Shown here: positions 1-27,601 of the stretch, in pieces
How the letters are laid out: each line of letters begins with the position of its first letter
Numbering within the stretch: the stretch's first letter is position 1
NCBI RefSeq assembly: GCF_963422355.1
Contig: NC_085093.1
Span: 3,616,001-3,680,000, forward strand
Direction: 5' to 3'
DNA: 64,000 bases
Source of the DNA: Corticium candelabrum
Taxonomy: Eukaryota; Porifera; Homoscleromorpha; Homosclerophorida; Plakinidae
Notes under the pieces: generated by a model
Databases searched by the model: none
Seen by the model: only the letters and a program-made list of their open reading frames with translations
Told to the model about the DNA's origin: nothing
Program-made: the position numbers and the translations under genes

Positions 1-464
1 GTTTGTCAATATTCTGAGGCTGTATTTTAGTTATGTGCATCACTATACTACAATGTACACAGAGGTTTGGCAACACGACAGCGGTCTTACTCTGGATTAA
101 AGAAGGAACATATAAAGAAGCGCCTGACAAGAAGCGTAGGAGTGCCGTCAGGTCTGGTCGCACTGGCATGTTTATAAAGACTAAGAATATAGGCAGAACG
201 TTGCAAGATGGGCCTCACATTTGCCTACTCTGTGGTACTCAAGTCAATCTGCCAATTTCCAGAGGTTCCTACGAACCGCCTGGGCGCTAATTGAGAATGG
301 ATATTCTTTCATAAAAATCCCATTTTCTGTATTGCTGCCCTGGGCGCTGTTTCGGAAATTCCCAGTAGTTGGTACACACATACCTATCATTATCTACCAG
401 CACGTACAACACAATGCTAAAGGACTTGATGACAAGCGATGACAGTCACTAATTGACAATGAAC

Positions 465-468
<4 letters not shown>

Positions 469-538
<70 letters not shown>
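469..538. repeat. (CA)n microsatellite
   Basis: About 35 uninterrupted CA units downstream of the last visible GID4 exon, presumably in its final intron. The remaining sequence from 1 to 468 shows no exon I can recognise. Confidence 0.95.
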
Positions 539-539
<1 letters not shown>

Positions 540-654
540 ACTGCGATAACCTATTTACATTTATTTATTTATTTATTTATCTATTTAACATACAATAACC
601 TATACATATATTGTTGTATTGTGTGTATATCATTAGGCTTATTTTCCTACTTAC

Positions 655-3784
<3,130 letters not shown>

Positions 3785-4446
3785 ACCATAACCTATTTAT
3801 TATACGGGTAACCGATTTTACACTTAACGCGCGCACCGTACTTCTTACAGGAACTTGTGCAATTCACCAGTTTTGATTGCTCGTCGATTTCGTCATCCAC
3901 TTCAACGGTAATAAATAGAATCGCGCGCTCAGTCTACACATTGCTTGGAAGAGACCTAGGGAGGCATGTAGTCCATCTGCAGCTTGTCAGTATTTCTCTG
4001 CAATAGCAGACGGTTTGTGGCTACTTTGTACGTCTACTCGTTTCTATAGCTACATACTGATCGGCAGCTAGAGAGTCAAAGTGGTGTTCGTGTCGTATGG
4101 TTGGGGTTGGGCGGAGGGCGTTGGATCATTGATCATTGTGTTGGATTTCATCTGCATGGCGGGAAACGCAGTGAATGATTTATTTAATGTGTAGAGTTTG
4201 GTGATGGTTGAGAAAACGGAAATTAATGTATGAAGATGGTGGAGTCATGTTTCAATTTGTTCGGAAGTGTTTGGTTGATTAGGGGGATGGGACTATTGTG
4301 GGTATCGATGACTACCTGACATTGGTGTTTTAGATTGTTGCTCATATTGTCTTTATTAGAAGGTACTAATAAACTAAGTTGTAGTGTCTGTCTGTCTGTC
4401 TGTATGTCTGTCTGTATGTCTGTATGTCTGTCTGTCCGTTTATCTA

Positions 4447-4480
<34 letters not shown>

Positions 4481-4642
4481 AATTCCTTTTTTTTTAAATT
4501 TCAACACTTACATTCAAAAATGTCCGGCGACCCTTACGGCCGCTTACTACGTAGGACGATTAAATAACTGTACGCTATAAGCAGTGTCTGTCTGTCTGTC
4601 TGTTTGTCAATACATATATTTTCAAACATGAACTATGATGCA

Positions 4643-4692
<50 letters not shown>

Positions 4693-4941
4693 ATTACATA
4701 TATTTTCAAACATTGAACTATTATACACACGTCTGTCTATCTGTCTGTCAGACATCATATATTTCTTAGATCAAACTAATATACATTTATCAATTAACAT
4801 AAAATGCTATAACTGAAGTTCAAAGATGATCTATGTATACATCGTCTGCCTGTCTGCCCAGCTCTAAGCAACTTTGCTGTTTCAGTTCTTAGCTTTCAAT
4901 ATGATTATTCGGCTAGAAGGCTGTACGACTAGACTTTGGAT
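3785..4941. promoter_or_regulatory. Head-to-head GID4/GTPBP1 intergenic region
   Basis: About 1.16 kb separate the GID4 ATG (minus) from the GTPBP1 ATG (plus), so both promoters must lie here or use upstream exons. The GID4-proximal half contains CpG-bearing stretches (for example 3830-3930). No TATA box was confidently seen. The right half carries TCTG microsatellites. Confidence 0.5.
4387..4750. repeat. Three (TCTG)n microsatellite blocks
   Basis: Blocks at about 4387-4480, 4586-4608 and 4643-4692, plus a short one near 4731-4749, all on the same strand and upstream of the GTPBP1 start. A related string (CATATATTTTCAAACAT) follows the second and third blocks, suggesting a duplicated unit rather than independent growth. 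Confidence 0.9.
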
Positions 4942-9671
<4,730 letters not shown>

Positions 9672-9912
9672 TCGACGATGGACTAGTTTGTGAGTTCATA
9701 GCAGTGACGTTCTTATGTATGGTTTTTAAGTGTAAACGTTTTAGTTTCTGGGCACCTGTACAGGATGTTTGGCACGACGTCGTTTTAAGAGAGAATTTAA
9801 TTAATTGTGTATTGAATGTATGTTTTCCCTGACCAGTCAGGTCTCAGGTTCTAAACGAGTACTAAAATTATTTGACTGTTTACTTTCAAACATGCAAGTT
9901 CAAAAGACTATG

Positions 9913-10370
9913 TAAGGCCAGGCAAACTTGATTCACAGTTTATCATCCAGCCTTTTCACGAGGACATGCGGGCGGGCGGTCATTATTCATTATTCATTAT
10001 TCATACTAATATGTTTGCAGTAAACTATCTAAACATATTACCACCGACTGGCACTAGAGCTCTGAATGGTTTGCTATCAAGTTTGGCATGTACTATAGTG
10101 CTAGTATTGATAAAATCCGTTTTATTATATTTTTTAATGTTTCAACAGGCACTTGTTGATTCTGTCAGAAGAAGCACAATCATGACTATGAGGATAAAAT
10201 ATTTCAGAGCTCTTGGGCAGCGTCAGTTCAGTTGAGCTCTTACAGTGAATACAGATTATAGGTCCATCTGATCCCTAGACAGTGTAATAACGAATAATGA
10301 AACTTATTCGTTTTCTTGTAATATGATGCGGGCGGTGATGATAAACTGTGAATCAAGTTTGTTCGGCTTA
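9913..10370. mobile_element. MITE-like inverted-repeat element
   Basis: The left end (9913-9946) and right end (10337-10370) are inverted repeats sharing CAAACTTGATTCACAGTTTA over about 30 bp. The interior is 390 bp with no credible coding frame. Target duplication is unclear (TAAG/CTTA at the borders is itself inverted), so no superfamily is assigned. Confidence 0.7.
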
Positions 10371-10612
10371 AGTATGTAGCAATGATGTATCACTAAAAAT
10401 GTGATGAAGTCGTTGAAACTTGGTTACCGTATTTCTTCAATTAAGAACCCTGTGTTACTATTTTTCAATCACTTGAGACTCTGGGTTACTATTCAAGCAT
10501 GGGGTTGTATATTCTTTCAATCATTTTAAGAGAACAAACAAGCATCGGCTTAATGCATCTATCAGTGTAAGATACTGATCTATTTACCAAGTTAATACGG
10601 TATTCTCAATTC

Positions 10613-11235
10613 AGTGTGGAAAATAAGGAATTGTTTTGGCTCGGACAAACTGAGTCTAGGTAGGACATTCATTTATGTATGGGTGACATATGTAAATCCC
10701 GTGCCCACTGCAGCCATTTTGCGTAAAAGTAACATTTGGAAGTTTGAGGCAAAGCCTTGGCGCACACAAATGTAAAGCGAGTCCAATACGTACAGCAAGT
10801 TCAATACGTAATCTGTCAACCACGCCCACTTTGGATATGTGTAATAGGCGTGGTTGTTTAAAAAGACAGTCTCACGATTTGGTGCAAAAAAAGGTTGAAA
10901 GGTCTGACTAAGTTCTTTCTAAACAAACACAGGTGCAATATAAACTTTCAGATCCAAAGTGAGAGCAAAACGACATGTTGACTATGTCAGCTACAGTACA
11001 TTTAAGTTCCAGTTGAGGGTATTCTATGGATGAATCATGTTAGGAGGCACCTACGCTCATGAAATCAACACCATTGAAAAGTCCATCACGTGCTGAGAGA
11101 CATACTTTACACTAGGAGTGGACATATTGTCCAAACACTCCAACACTGTTGTAAAAAATTGGTCAGACAAACAACAACACAGTTGGTGGGACATTGTCAG
11201 ATGTCTGACTGCTATTGTCCACACTGCTTATTGAT
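10613..11235. mobile_element. Second copy of the hAT-like dispersed repeat
   Basis: It shares long stretches with the element at 2716-3107, including TTTTGGCTCGGACA, CCTACCTAGRCTCAG on the opposite strand, CAGCCATTTTGC, TAGGAGGCACCTA and TGGTGGGACATTGTC. It begins CAGTGTGGAAAATA and ends with the inverted CACTG. It is about 230 bp longer than the first copy and has no clean target duplication, so it is older or rearranged. Confidence 0.65.
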
Positions 11236-12049
11236 TGCTGTGAATGTTTTGTCTGTCCATTTTGTACTTGAAAGACACTGTTCGAACGAATGTCCTTTCT
11301 CCTTCCAATAGAGTCTCGTTTCTGGTCTAGAGTGAGTGTTTCTTGCATGACACCATTGTTGAGAGTTTGTGGAACACGTGGTAGCCTCGGAGCTCTGACC
11401 GTAATGTTGGTTATTCGAGCATGAGTTACTATTTTTTAAATTGCTTCAGACGTTGGGTTACTATTTGAGAATGGGTTTTTACTCAATTTTGTGTTTGTAA
11501 AAAATCCTGGACGTGGAGAGCAGGCGTGTACTACCTGATAGGGATTTGGGCTGCAAGCAAATCCCCGTAGCTCTCACAGTTTGCTCTCTCATAAAGCCAT
11601 TTGGCTCTTGTTACACTCGTTCCAATTTTAATCCAATCTTTGCTTTTTAGACAGATAACGGACATGACAAGGCGCGGGAGTGTGGAAATGAGTCAAGCCT
11701 TGTGTTCAGAGTCCTTATATACAGCTATGCTTGTGTTGCCAGAAACTTAGTTACCATTTACGACGTTCGGGATTTCCTTTCCGCCAATGTGGTTGTTCTT
11801 TTGGCAAATCATACTACTAATTTTGTAGTGGCATGATAGCTCATAAGCTTTGTATGCCTTAGCCAGAGCAAACCCCTCATGTCTGACCAGCTACAGTCTT
11901 GAAGAGACAGACAAAATTTAGGATTCACATTTTGTATGTAATTGTCAAGTTCGCCGTCAGTGTGATCTTTTAGAGAACTCTGGTGCTTTGTGGAATGTTG
12001 GTTTTGTAGCTTGCAGTTTTACTTGACCACTTTGAGTTTGTTGTATCAT

Positions 12050-12420
12050 ATATATGGTGATATATGGTGGTGTAGGAATGGGTTGGGCACACCAGATTTT
12101 GAAAATTATCTTTCACCAGACGAGGATTAGCATAACTTCCGGTTTAAGTATAGACGATTAAATAAGTAATATATTTTTGATGATTTATTTGCTTTGATAC
12201 TAGACATGAAGTTTGGTCTTCAGTCTATAGTACGTAATCAACAATTTTACAATTACAGTTTGTTTCAATAACTCAGTTTTGTACGTTGGAGCACAGAGGC
12301 CATTCTTACTTTGCGCATGCCTTTAACCATGTCTGGGCTTGTAAGGTGCGTTATTTTGCCCTGTAGTAGCGCACGTTAGGCCTGACCATTTCTAATTTGC
12401 CTCCTACGCCCCTGATATTA
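12050..12420. repeat. Dispersed repeat family member (ACTTCCGGTTTAAG type)
   Basis: This copy shares ACTTCCGGTT followed by GATTAAATAA, then GCACGTTAGGCC, and CCTACG at the right end, with copies at 23610-24005, 31860-32170, 50750-51135 and 59040-59350. Ends read GTAGGAA and CCTACG, suggesting short inverted termini. Confidence 0.55.
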
Positions 12421-12446
12421 TTTAGTATCTAATATATAAAGCTCAA

Positions 12447-12558
<112 letters not shown>

Positions 12559-13225
12559 CGCGATACGCGGCCACGTCTTTTGTCCGTTCACAACCCAAAT
12601 CGGCACGCAAAGGAGGTTTGCGTAAAAAATTAAAAAATATGCATCGGGTTCCCTCTCGAGGGGTCGACCCTCGCGTAAAATTTCTCGATGACGCAAACGC
12701 TACACATTAAAGTTTATTCAAACACATGCCCAAACCAGTTCTGTGTAGACTCTACGTGTCGTCGCCCTTCACGAAGCTTCGAACAATCAAATATTTCTTG
12801 CTGATGGAACTTACTCTTCTAGCGCTTTCGTTTCTCTGCAAATTCTGATTACATTTGCACCAAATCCAATCTACACTTTGTTTGCAGCAAGCGCTACACG
12901 GGGAGTGTGTCGATTTCTATCGAAAAAGGGCGAAGAGCAAGCTTATTCAGCACATCCGCGACTTCGCAACAAAAAATTGCACGTGACGTCCGCACACGCT
13001 CAGACTGCGTCTTCCGTCAGAACGCTACAGTATCTTGCCCGTACAAAGGACGGGGCATGGATCTAGTATAATATAAAAGTTTTAATAGATTTGTGTCAGC
13101 AGTCGAAACATTTAGCTGACCGTCAATAGTTAATAGTCAGATATCAATCAAACAACAAGCTATACGCAAATGTCGACTCTATAGGGTCTAGGCCGCAAGA
13201 AAGACTACCATTTCTATGCAAGTGT

Positions 13226-21017
<7,792 letters not shown>

Positions 21018-21767
21018 AATTGTGACTCCGCCCTTCGCAGGTGTAACTCCACCCCTTTCAAACTTCAAACTTTGAAGCGGTCAAAAGATTAGCAGATATT
21101 TGGCGTTTACATCAAACGCACGAAGCTGTGTATTACTTTCTCCAGTAGAAGAGATTCGTGAGCTTCGGGGATTGGTCGCCTGGTCGCAACTCAACAAGTC
21201 ACGTGAGGGTAGCTACGCAGACCGCCCCCAATGCGTACTAATTACGTGTCATCATGTTGTTGTAGATTGCTCAAATTAAATGCATTAATTAAATGCAAGA
21301 AGTATAGCAACTCTAAAGAAGCTACTTAATTTAATGAAGAAGCACTACAGTGCGAACCCTCCGCATTCGTCCATATTAACATACGGGACAATTATTTAGT
21401 CGTAAGTTACATGTACGTGACCGGCCTGCAGTACACTAGTGTACACTAAAATTTTAGCGACCGGTACATGCACTCATAAGTTATTAACTGCTACGAAAGA
21501 ATTTGTAGGTCAACAAGACTCGTTTTGGTGGCTAACTAATTGCCAAGTCTAGCTATAGTAATTAATTATTAATTATTTGTCTTCTTATCCTCGATACCGT
21601 ACAAGATTTTGCGGCAATATAAAAGTTCTAGAACCACAGATCACTACTAAGTTCTTTTTGAATTTTTGATACATTTTGTATACACATCACTAGCATTCTA
21701 AAGTGTAGATATCCCGGATAAATGCTCAGAATCCTTGAGGACTTCCTTCTTCTATGATCTTACTCCG
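21018..21767. promoter_or_regulatory. Head-to-head Ig-receptor/PARP4 intergenic region
   Basis: 750 bp separate the two divergent start codons. No core promoter motif was confidently read. A matching but diverged piece (about 21420-21690) is found at 39009-39255, and its last part again at 49385-49473 upstream of the second PARP4. Confidence 0.5.
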
Positions 21768-24700
21768 ATGGGCATTTTCTCGAGGTGTCAAATTGCTCTT
21801 GAACTGACTACATCACTGTCGTGGAAACGCAAGCAAGAAATCAAGAAATCTGTTACTGCAAATGATGGCATCGTCTCTTACATTATTACGAAACAGGTCG
21901 TTTCTTACAAAGATAGCCTGCCACCGTGCGGCCCGTAGACGTAGTTGTTGTTGCAGACCAGATTCGTGGTTGTGACTGACGTCGAGAAGACGAAGAGCTT
22001 TCCTTCATACAAATGTCGAACTGCAGCGAAATATGGCGTGCCGGTCGTCTCTCTGGCATTTTTAGAAGAATGCTGCAAGGCCGAGAAACTGCTAGACTCC
22101 GATCCGTTTGTTGTGTTTGGAAAGACGGCGTCACAAGAATTCAGTTCGGGAAAAATTATTGGTTAGTCGATATTTGCATGAATATTTGATGTGAAGAATT
22201 GTATTTGATGGTGTGTGTGCACGATTAGTGCCTAGACAAGGAGCAAAGAAGGAGAGACGGATGCGACCTGCTGTCATGATCAATATGAATAAAGTCGAGT
22301 GAGTCGTGTGATGAATTAATATACTTAATTAATATATAAGTAATACGTAATAATATATAAATAATAAATAATAATATATACAAAAAATTTAAATACGAAT
22401 GCAAGTAAAAAATTAAAAATTAAAAATAGAAAAATTAAAAAAATAAGAAACTATATAAATAATAAATAATAATATATAAATAATAAATAATAATATATAA
22501 ATAATACGCAATAATATATAAATAATAAATAATAATATATAAATAATAGATAATAATATATAAATAATAAATAATAATATATAAATAATAAATAATAATA
22601 TATAAATTATACGTAATAATATATAAATAATAGATAATAATATATAAATAATACGTAATAATGTATAGATAATACGTAATAATATATAAATAATAAATAA
22701 TAATATATAAATTATACGTAATAATATATAAATAATAGATAATAATGTATAAATAATACGTAATAATGTATAGATAATACGTAATAATATATAAATAGGA
22801 CGTAATGATATATGAATAATAACTATTTGTTTGTTTTTGTTTGTTTGTTTGTTTGTTTCAACAAAGTGTTAGCACTGTTAAATAAGGTGCATGATGATCG
22901 AGCAACAGTGCTAACATTGTTGCAATAAACAAACAAGCAAACAATCAAACAAACAAATAATTATGTAATTATTTACTGTACCTACTCTTTTATCACCTCA
23001 TTATCCATCAAGCCCCATCTCCAACTTTAGCCCAGCATCTGATATTTTCACTCCTAAGCTCCACTTAATTGGTGTTAATTGGCACCCAGATGACAAGCTC
23101 CTTGACCATTTTCCTTCGAGCAAAAGTGACCTGAAACAAGAAGCTGCAGGCTTGGTGCATGTTTACTGACTCTGACTCTGAAGCAGAATTTGAAGGCTTT
23201 AGTGAATCTGAGATGACAGAGGATTAGTAGATAGTAATAGCAAAGGTTGTTCTAGCAAACTTGAGTTAATTGTAGTGATCAGTCAAACACTTCTGCCAAT
23301 CAGCACCTAAGGGTATCATATCCTCGGAGTCCCACCAGCAAGCCCATTCCACACTTCATAGACTAAGCTGATGTGCCATGGGGTGGGGTGATACAACAGT
23401 TGGTACCGTAGATTTATTTTAATGATACAATATTGAAAGTAACTTACTGATATATTATTGCTTGTTGGAATAGTTTGTGCTTAGATTAATGTAAACTGCA
23501 CGGTATAAATCTGGTATGATATATGACATTATTTCTTTTTTTGTATTCTGGTAGTTGCGATTACTACTCACTGTTGAGTTTCTTGATGTGAATATAACTG
23601 TGGATTTAATCCACAGGGCCGTAGGAACCAGTCCAGTTGGGTCTAGTTTTGGCCAGATTGTCGTTCAAATACTGTAATTCTGCCAGTCGACGATTGCCTG
23701 AAACTTCCGGTTGAGAGTATAGGTGATTAAATAACTAATACAGTTTGAGTGAAAGTAGATTATAGCATCTTGATTCAATTGCTATTTACACTGCCTGAGA
23801 GCGTGGAGTAGAAAGACATTGTGGAGCCATGTATTACAGTAATTGTTGGTAAACGAGAGTAATTTATTCGAGATGCCGTTGTGCAGTAGATACCAGTATG
23901 CTGGAAGACTGCTCTCTTGGCACACGTTATCCTTGGACCACACCCTCTTAGCACACGTTAGGCCGGACCGTTTTTAAAATGCTACCTACGGGCTTGTTAC
24001 AGTTGATTTCAAGATAGATTTTATTGTTAGACTTAGAGTGTGAGATAACAGTTTTGTTTATTGTTTACTTTCTGTGTGAACTATCATTCATGTGGACTAT
24101 TCCTTAAACAACTGTGTCAGTGACATCCTGTTTTCTTTAGAGTGTGGAAGTTTGGCGATTCTTCTTGTCCTGTGTTTGATGAAGATGCTTACGAAGTTGC
24201 AAAGAGTTCAACTTTGAAAGTCAATTTGCAAAGTTATTGGTTTTATTTTATTCTAACTTGTAGCCTTTGTGCAGTCTGTAAACTCCAAGACTGGTCAGAC
24301 TCGATTCTACGTTGTTGAGCTTCATGTGTCACCTTCTGCATGTCAGACACAGATATCAGCAGACAGTCCATATAGAGTGTTTACCCATTCTGGGACATTA
24401 GGCACCAGCAGTGATGTGAGATGTGTACTCTGTTGTTGACTTGATCATGTGGCCATGATTGTGTCGCTAGACGGATGAAACCGGACAGATGGAATGTCGA
24501 TTCTTTACTAAAGTAGCAGAAGCAGAATATGTGTACGGTCATTTGTATCAGCAGCACACAAAATCGCCTCACAACATGAGCAAAGTTCAATTTTTATCAC
24601 CTCGAATTGGATCAGTCAAGCTAAGAAAGGTAGTTTTCGTTACGACTGGTTTGTACTGTACTATTGTACATGTAGCAACTCTCTATCATACTTATATGTA

Positions 24701-27434
24701 ATTTCAGATTTTTGCTGAGCTGAGATTATCAACTGGTGTGCAGTCTATACAGCCTCGAGTAGCGAGATTAGTCAACTGCATTTGGTCTGAGGCAAGCGGT
24801 GAACTATCATCAATATTGAGTGTTCCAGTTGAGTCCATTAAATCTGATGATGCTCGAAAAGCGGAAGGCTTTCTTTTGTCAATCCGGAAAGTTTTAAGTG
24901 ATGGAACAATGGGCAGTGGAGACAGAAGCAAAGAACTGCAGAGGCTAACCAGAGAATTCTATTCTCTTGTTCCTCACTCTGACCAATCAGATATAATTGA
25001 TACAAAGTTAAAGTTGGCTAGAAAACAAGATCTGTGCCAGGTAGGTTTTCAAAGTGAGATATGATTGGTAATTATGATTATAACACATGTATCTTATTTT
25101 GCCTTGCAGTTGATAAAGGATGTCGTCTCTGTAAGTGAAGCAACTGATTGGTCAACAAGAAGCAGCGTGCAAGCCAAACTGCGAGCTTTACGGTGTGAAA
25201 TTCAACACGTAGAGCAAGGCAGTCAGGAATACTGCCAGATACAGAATCATGTCCTGAGCCATGAGAAATTGTAAGGAATCGTGTCATCTCTAGATTGTAG
25301 TGGGTACATAGATACTGTCGTGTTATAGACGTTGTGGATTGAATGTATCCTCGATTTATGCTATTCATCGGGCATCAGAAGATTCTAATTTTGCTAGCCA
25401 TTTGGACAATCGACAGCTCTTGTTTCATGCTTCACAGGTCATTTATGTAGCAAACGTACACGTCTCTGCTGTTTGTGTGACCATTCAATTGATTAGGTTG
25501 CCAACTTTGTGGGGATTCTGTCAAGGTTCTGAATTTGCAAATGCCTTCTCTGTCTTTGTTTGCAAAATATTTCTGCATGTTAGAGGACTGTTGCTGCCTA
25601 AGATAGTGGTGGATGATTATGGTGGTAAGAGAACTGACCCGGGAATGTTGGGCAGTGGAATCTACTTTGCGAGTGCATCCAGGTGAACAAGACAATTGCA
25701 ACTTTCTTGTGCAATATTTTACTGTAGATAATGTTTCCTGTAGTACTAGTGCTAAGTATTCATTTCCTGGTAAGTCTTGTGGCACTCGATTCATGCTCAT
25801 TGCAGAAGTAGCACTGGGACATGTCAGCGTAAGCTGGTTTAACATAGTTGTTACATACACGTGCAATGCAATGTTTATATTTATTTCAGTCAACATATCA
25901 TAAGAGTACAGAGTTGGTTGCACCACCTGATGGGTTTGACAGTGTTCATGGCATGGCCATTTCAAACTCCAGTTCCGATTTAGAGTTTTCAGACTTTAAG
26001 GTGTGACATCTGTTGTTGCTTGTATGGGAACGCGACTGATCGAGTTTGTTATGTAGGATGACGAATTTGTTGTTTATGATGTCAGGCAACAGAGACTGAG
26101 GTTGATCCAGCTATCTTCAGTTATGTGTCATATTGCAATTGGCTTACTTTAAATTTGTTGTCATGAATGTAGGTACTTGGTTGAATTCAACTTATCTTGT
26201 GATGATATCAAAACAGATTCAAGTGAGGATGCTGGTGATTGTTCGTCTGAGACTGAGGACATAGAGATGCTGGATGTCCATCTTGAGGCGAATGAAAGTA
26301 GCATTACTGGTATGTTGAGTTGACAGTATTGACTATGTGATAGTTGGTTTTGATTATTACGTGTGTCGGCAGAGATCGACTTGCATGATGTTCAGAATGT
26401 TACTGACCCACTCAGTAAAGTCAAAGCCGGTCTACTTGGCAGTGGAGATGCTGCCGTACCTCTTCAGTCTGTTCACGTTCGGGCCAAACTTCTCGACTTA
26501 GCCACCCAAGTGGTTGTTCTGCAAGCGTATCATAATGAGAGCACGGTTCCTATCGAAGCCAAGTATGTATTTCCACTGGACGACATGGCTGCCGTTTGTG
26601 GCTTTGAGGCATTCATCAACGGGAAACACATAATCGGAGAAGTGAAAGAGAAGGAACAGGCACACAAAGAATACAAAGAGGCAATCAGTCAAGGACACGG
26701 TGCTTACCTAATGGACGAGGAAACACCCGTTAGTCATCTTACATTAAAAGGCTAATTTTGTACTGGTAGTATACTTACTGGCCGTGTTAACAGGATGTGT
26801 TCACTGTGAGTGTTGGAAATTTGCCACCAGATGCGAACGTTCTAATTAAAATTACTTATGTGGCCGAGTTGTCTGTGGAAGGAGAGCACATTGTGTTTCG
26901 ACTACCCGGTAGCGTCGCACCGTGGAAGAAAACGGCAGCTCTCGGTGAAGTGACACAGGCAAGCTTATGCAATCAAATACGGTTACTCTAAGTGCGTATA
27001 CTGAAGATTTCATTGATAGACTGATGTAGACACAGTTAAAGTTGAGCAAGATACGTCAAGGTACAGGCAGTTGTTGTGCAGCCATTGTTAACTGCAAATT
27101 TACATTTAACTAATATGTATGCTCAACCAACTTTCACCTGGATTGTGTACTTGGGCATTACTTAATTAACGAAGTATATAGTTGACTTGGCTGACTGTGT
27201 GGACACAGAATATTACTTTAGTTGGTTCAAGTTTTATTATTAACTAGCAAAGGACCTGGCTTTGTTCAGGCAAATAGAGCAGGATTCACGTTTAATTAAC
27301 ACAAATTCCTGTGTGGTTTGATATGCTTGTTCTCTAGAGCAAATTCACTCGAATTGGGCAGAGACAACACAAGCTCCCGAATAATTTGTTTCTAGGGTGG
27401 TGATTGGCTTGGCAGTTCTAGCGTGATTGATGTT

Positions 27435-27475
<41 letters not shown>

Positions 27476-27563
27476 ATCAAGTTTATTGTCAACAATCTTC
27501 ACTACTACAAACAGTTATTGTTAAAATGAAATGTTCTACTTGTAGTCCGAGACTATTGCTAAT

Positions 27564-27601
<38 letters not shown>

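Noticed and set aside
9966..10235. 89-codon frame downstream of GTPBP1
   Set aside because: It lies inside an inverted-repeat element and resembles no family.
12878..13066. Open run after a CAG acceptor-like site, reading ALHGECVDFYRKR in one frame
   Set aside because: No second exon or recognisable family; recorded only as unassigned.
26945..27029. GC donor after GTGACACAG for the PARP4 VIT exon
   Set aside because: The GT donor at 26945 (CTCG|GTGAAG) keeps the frame into the next exon as [10 protein letters not shown], which matches PARP4 better.
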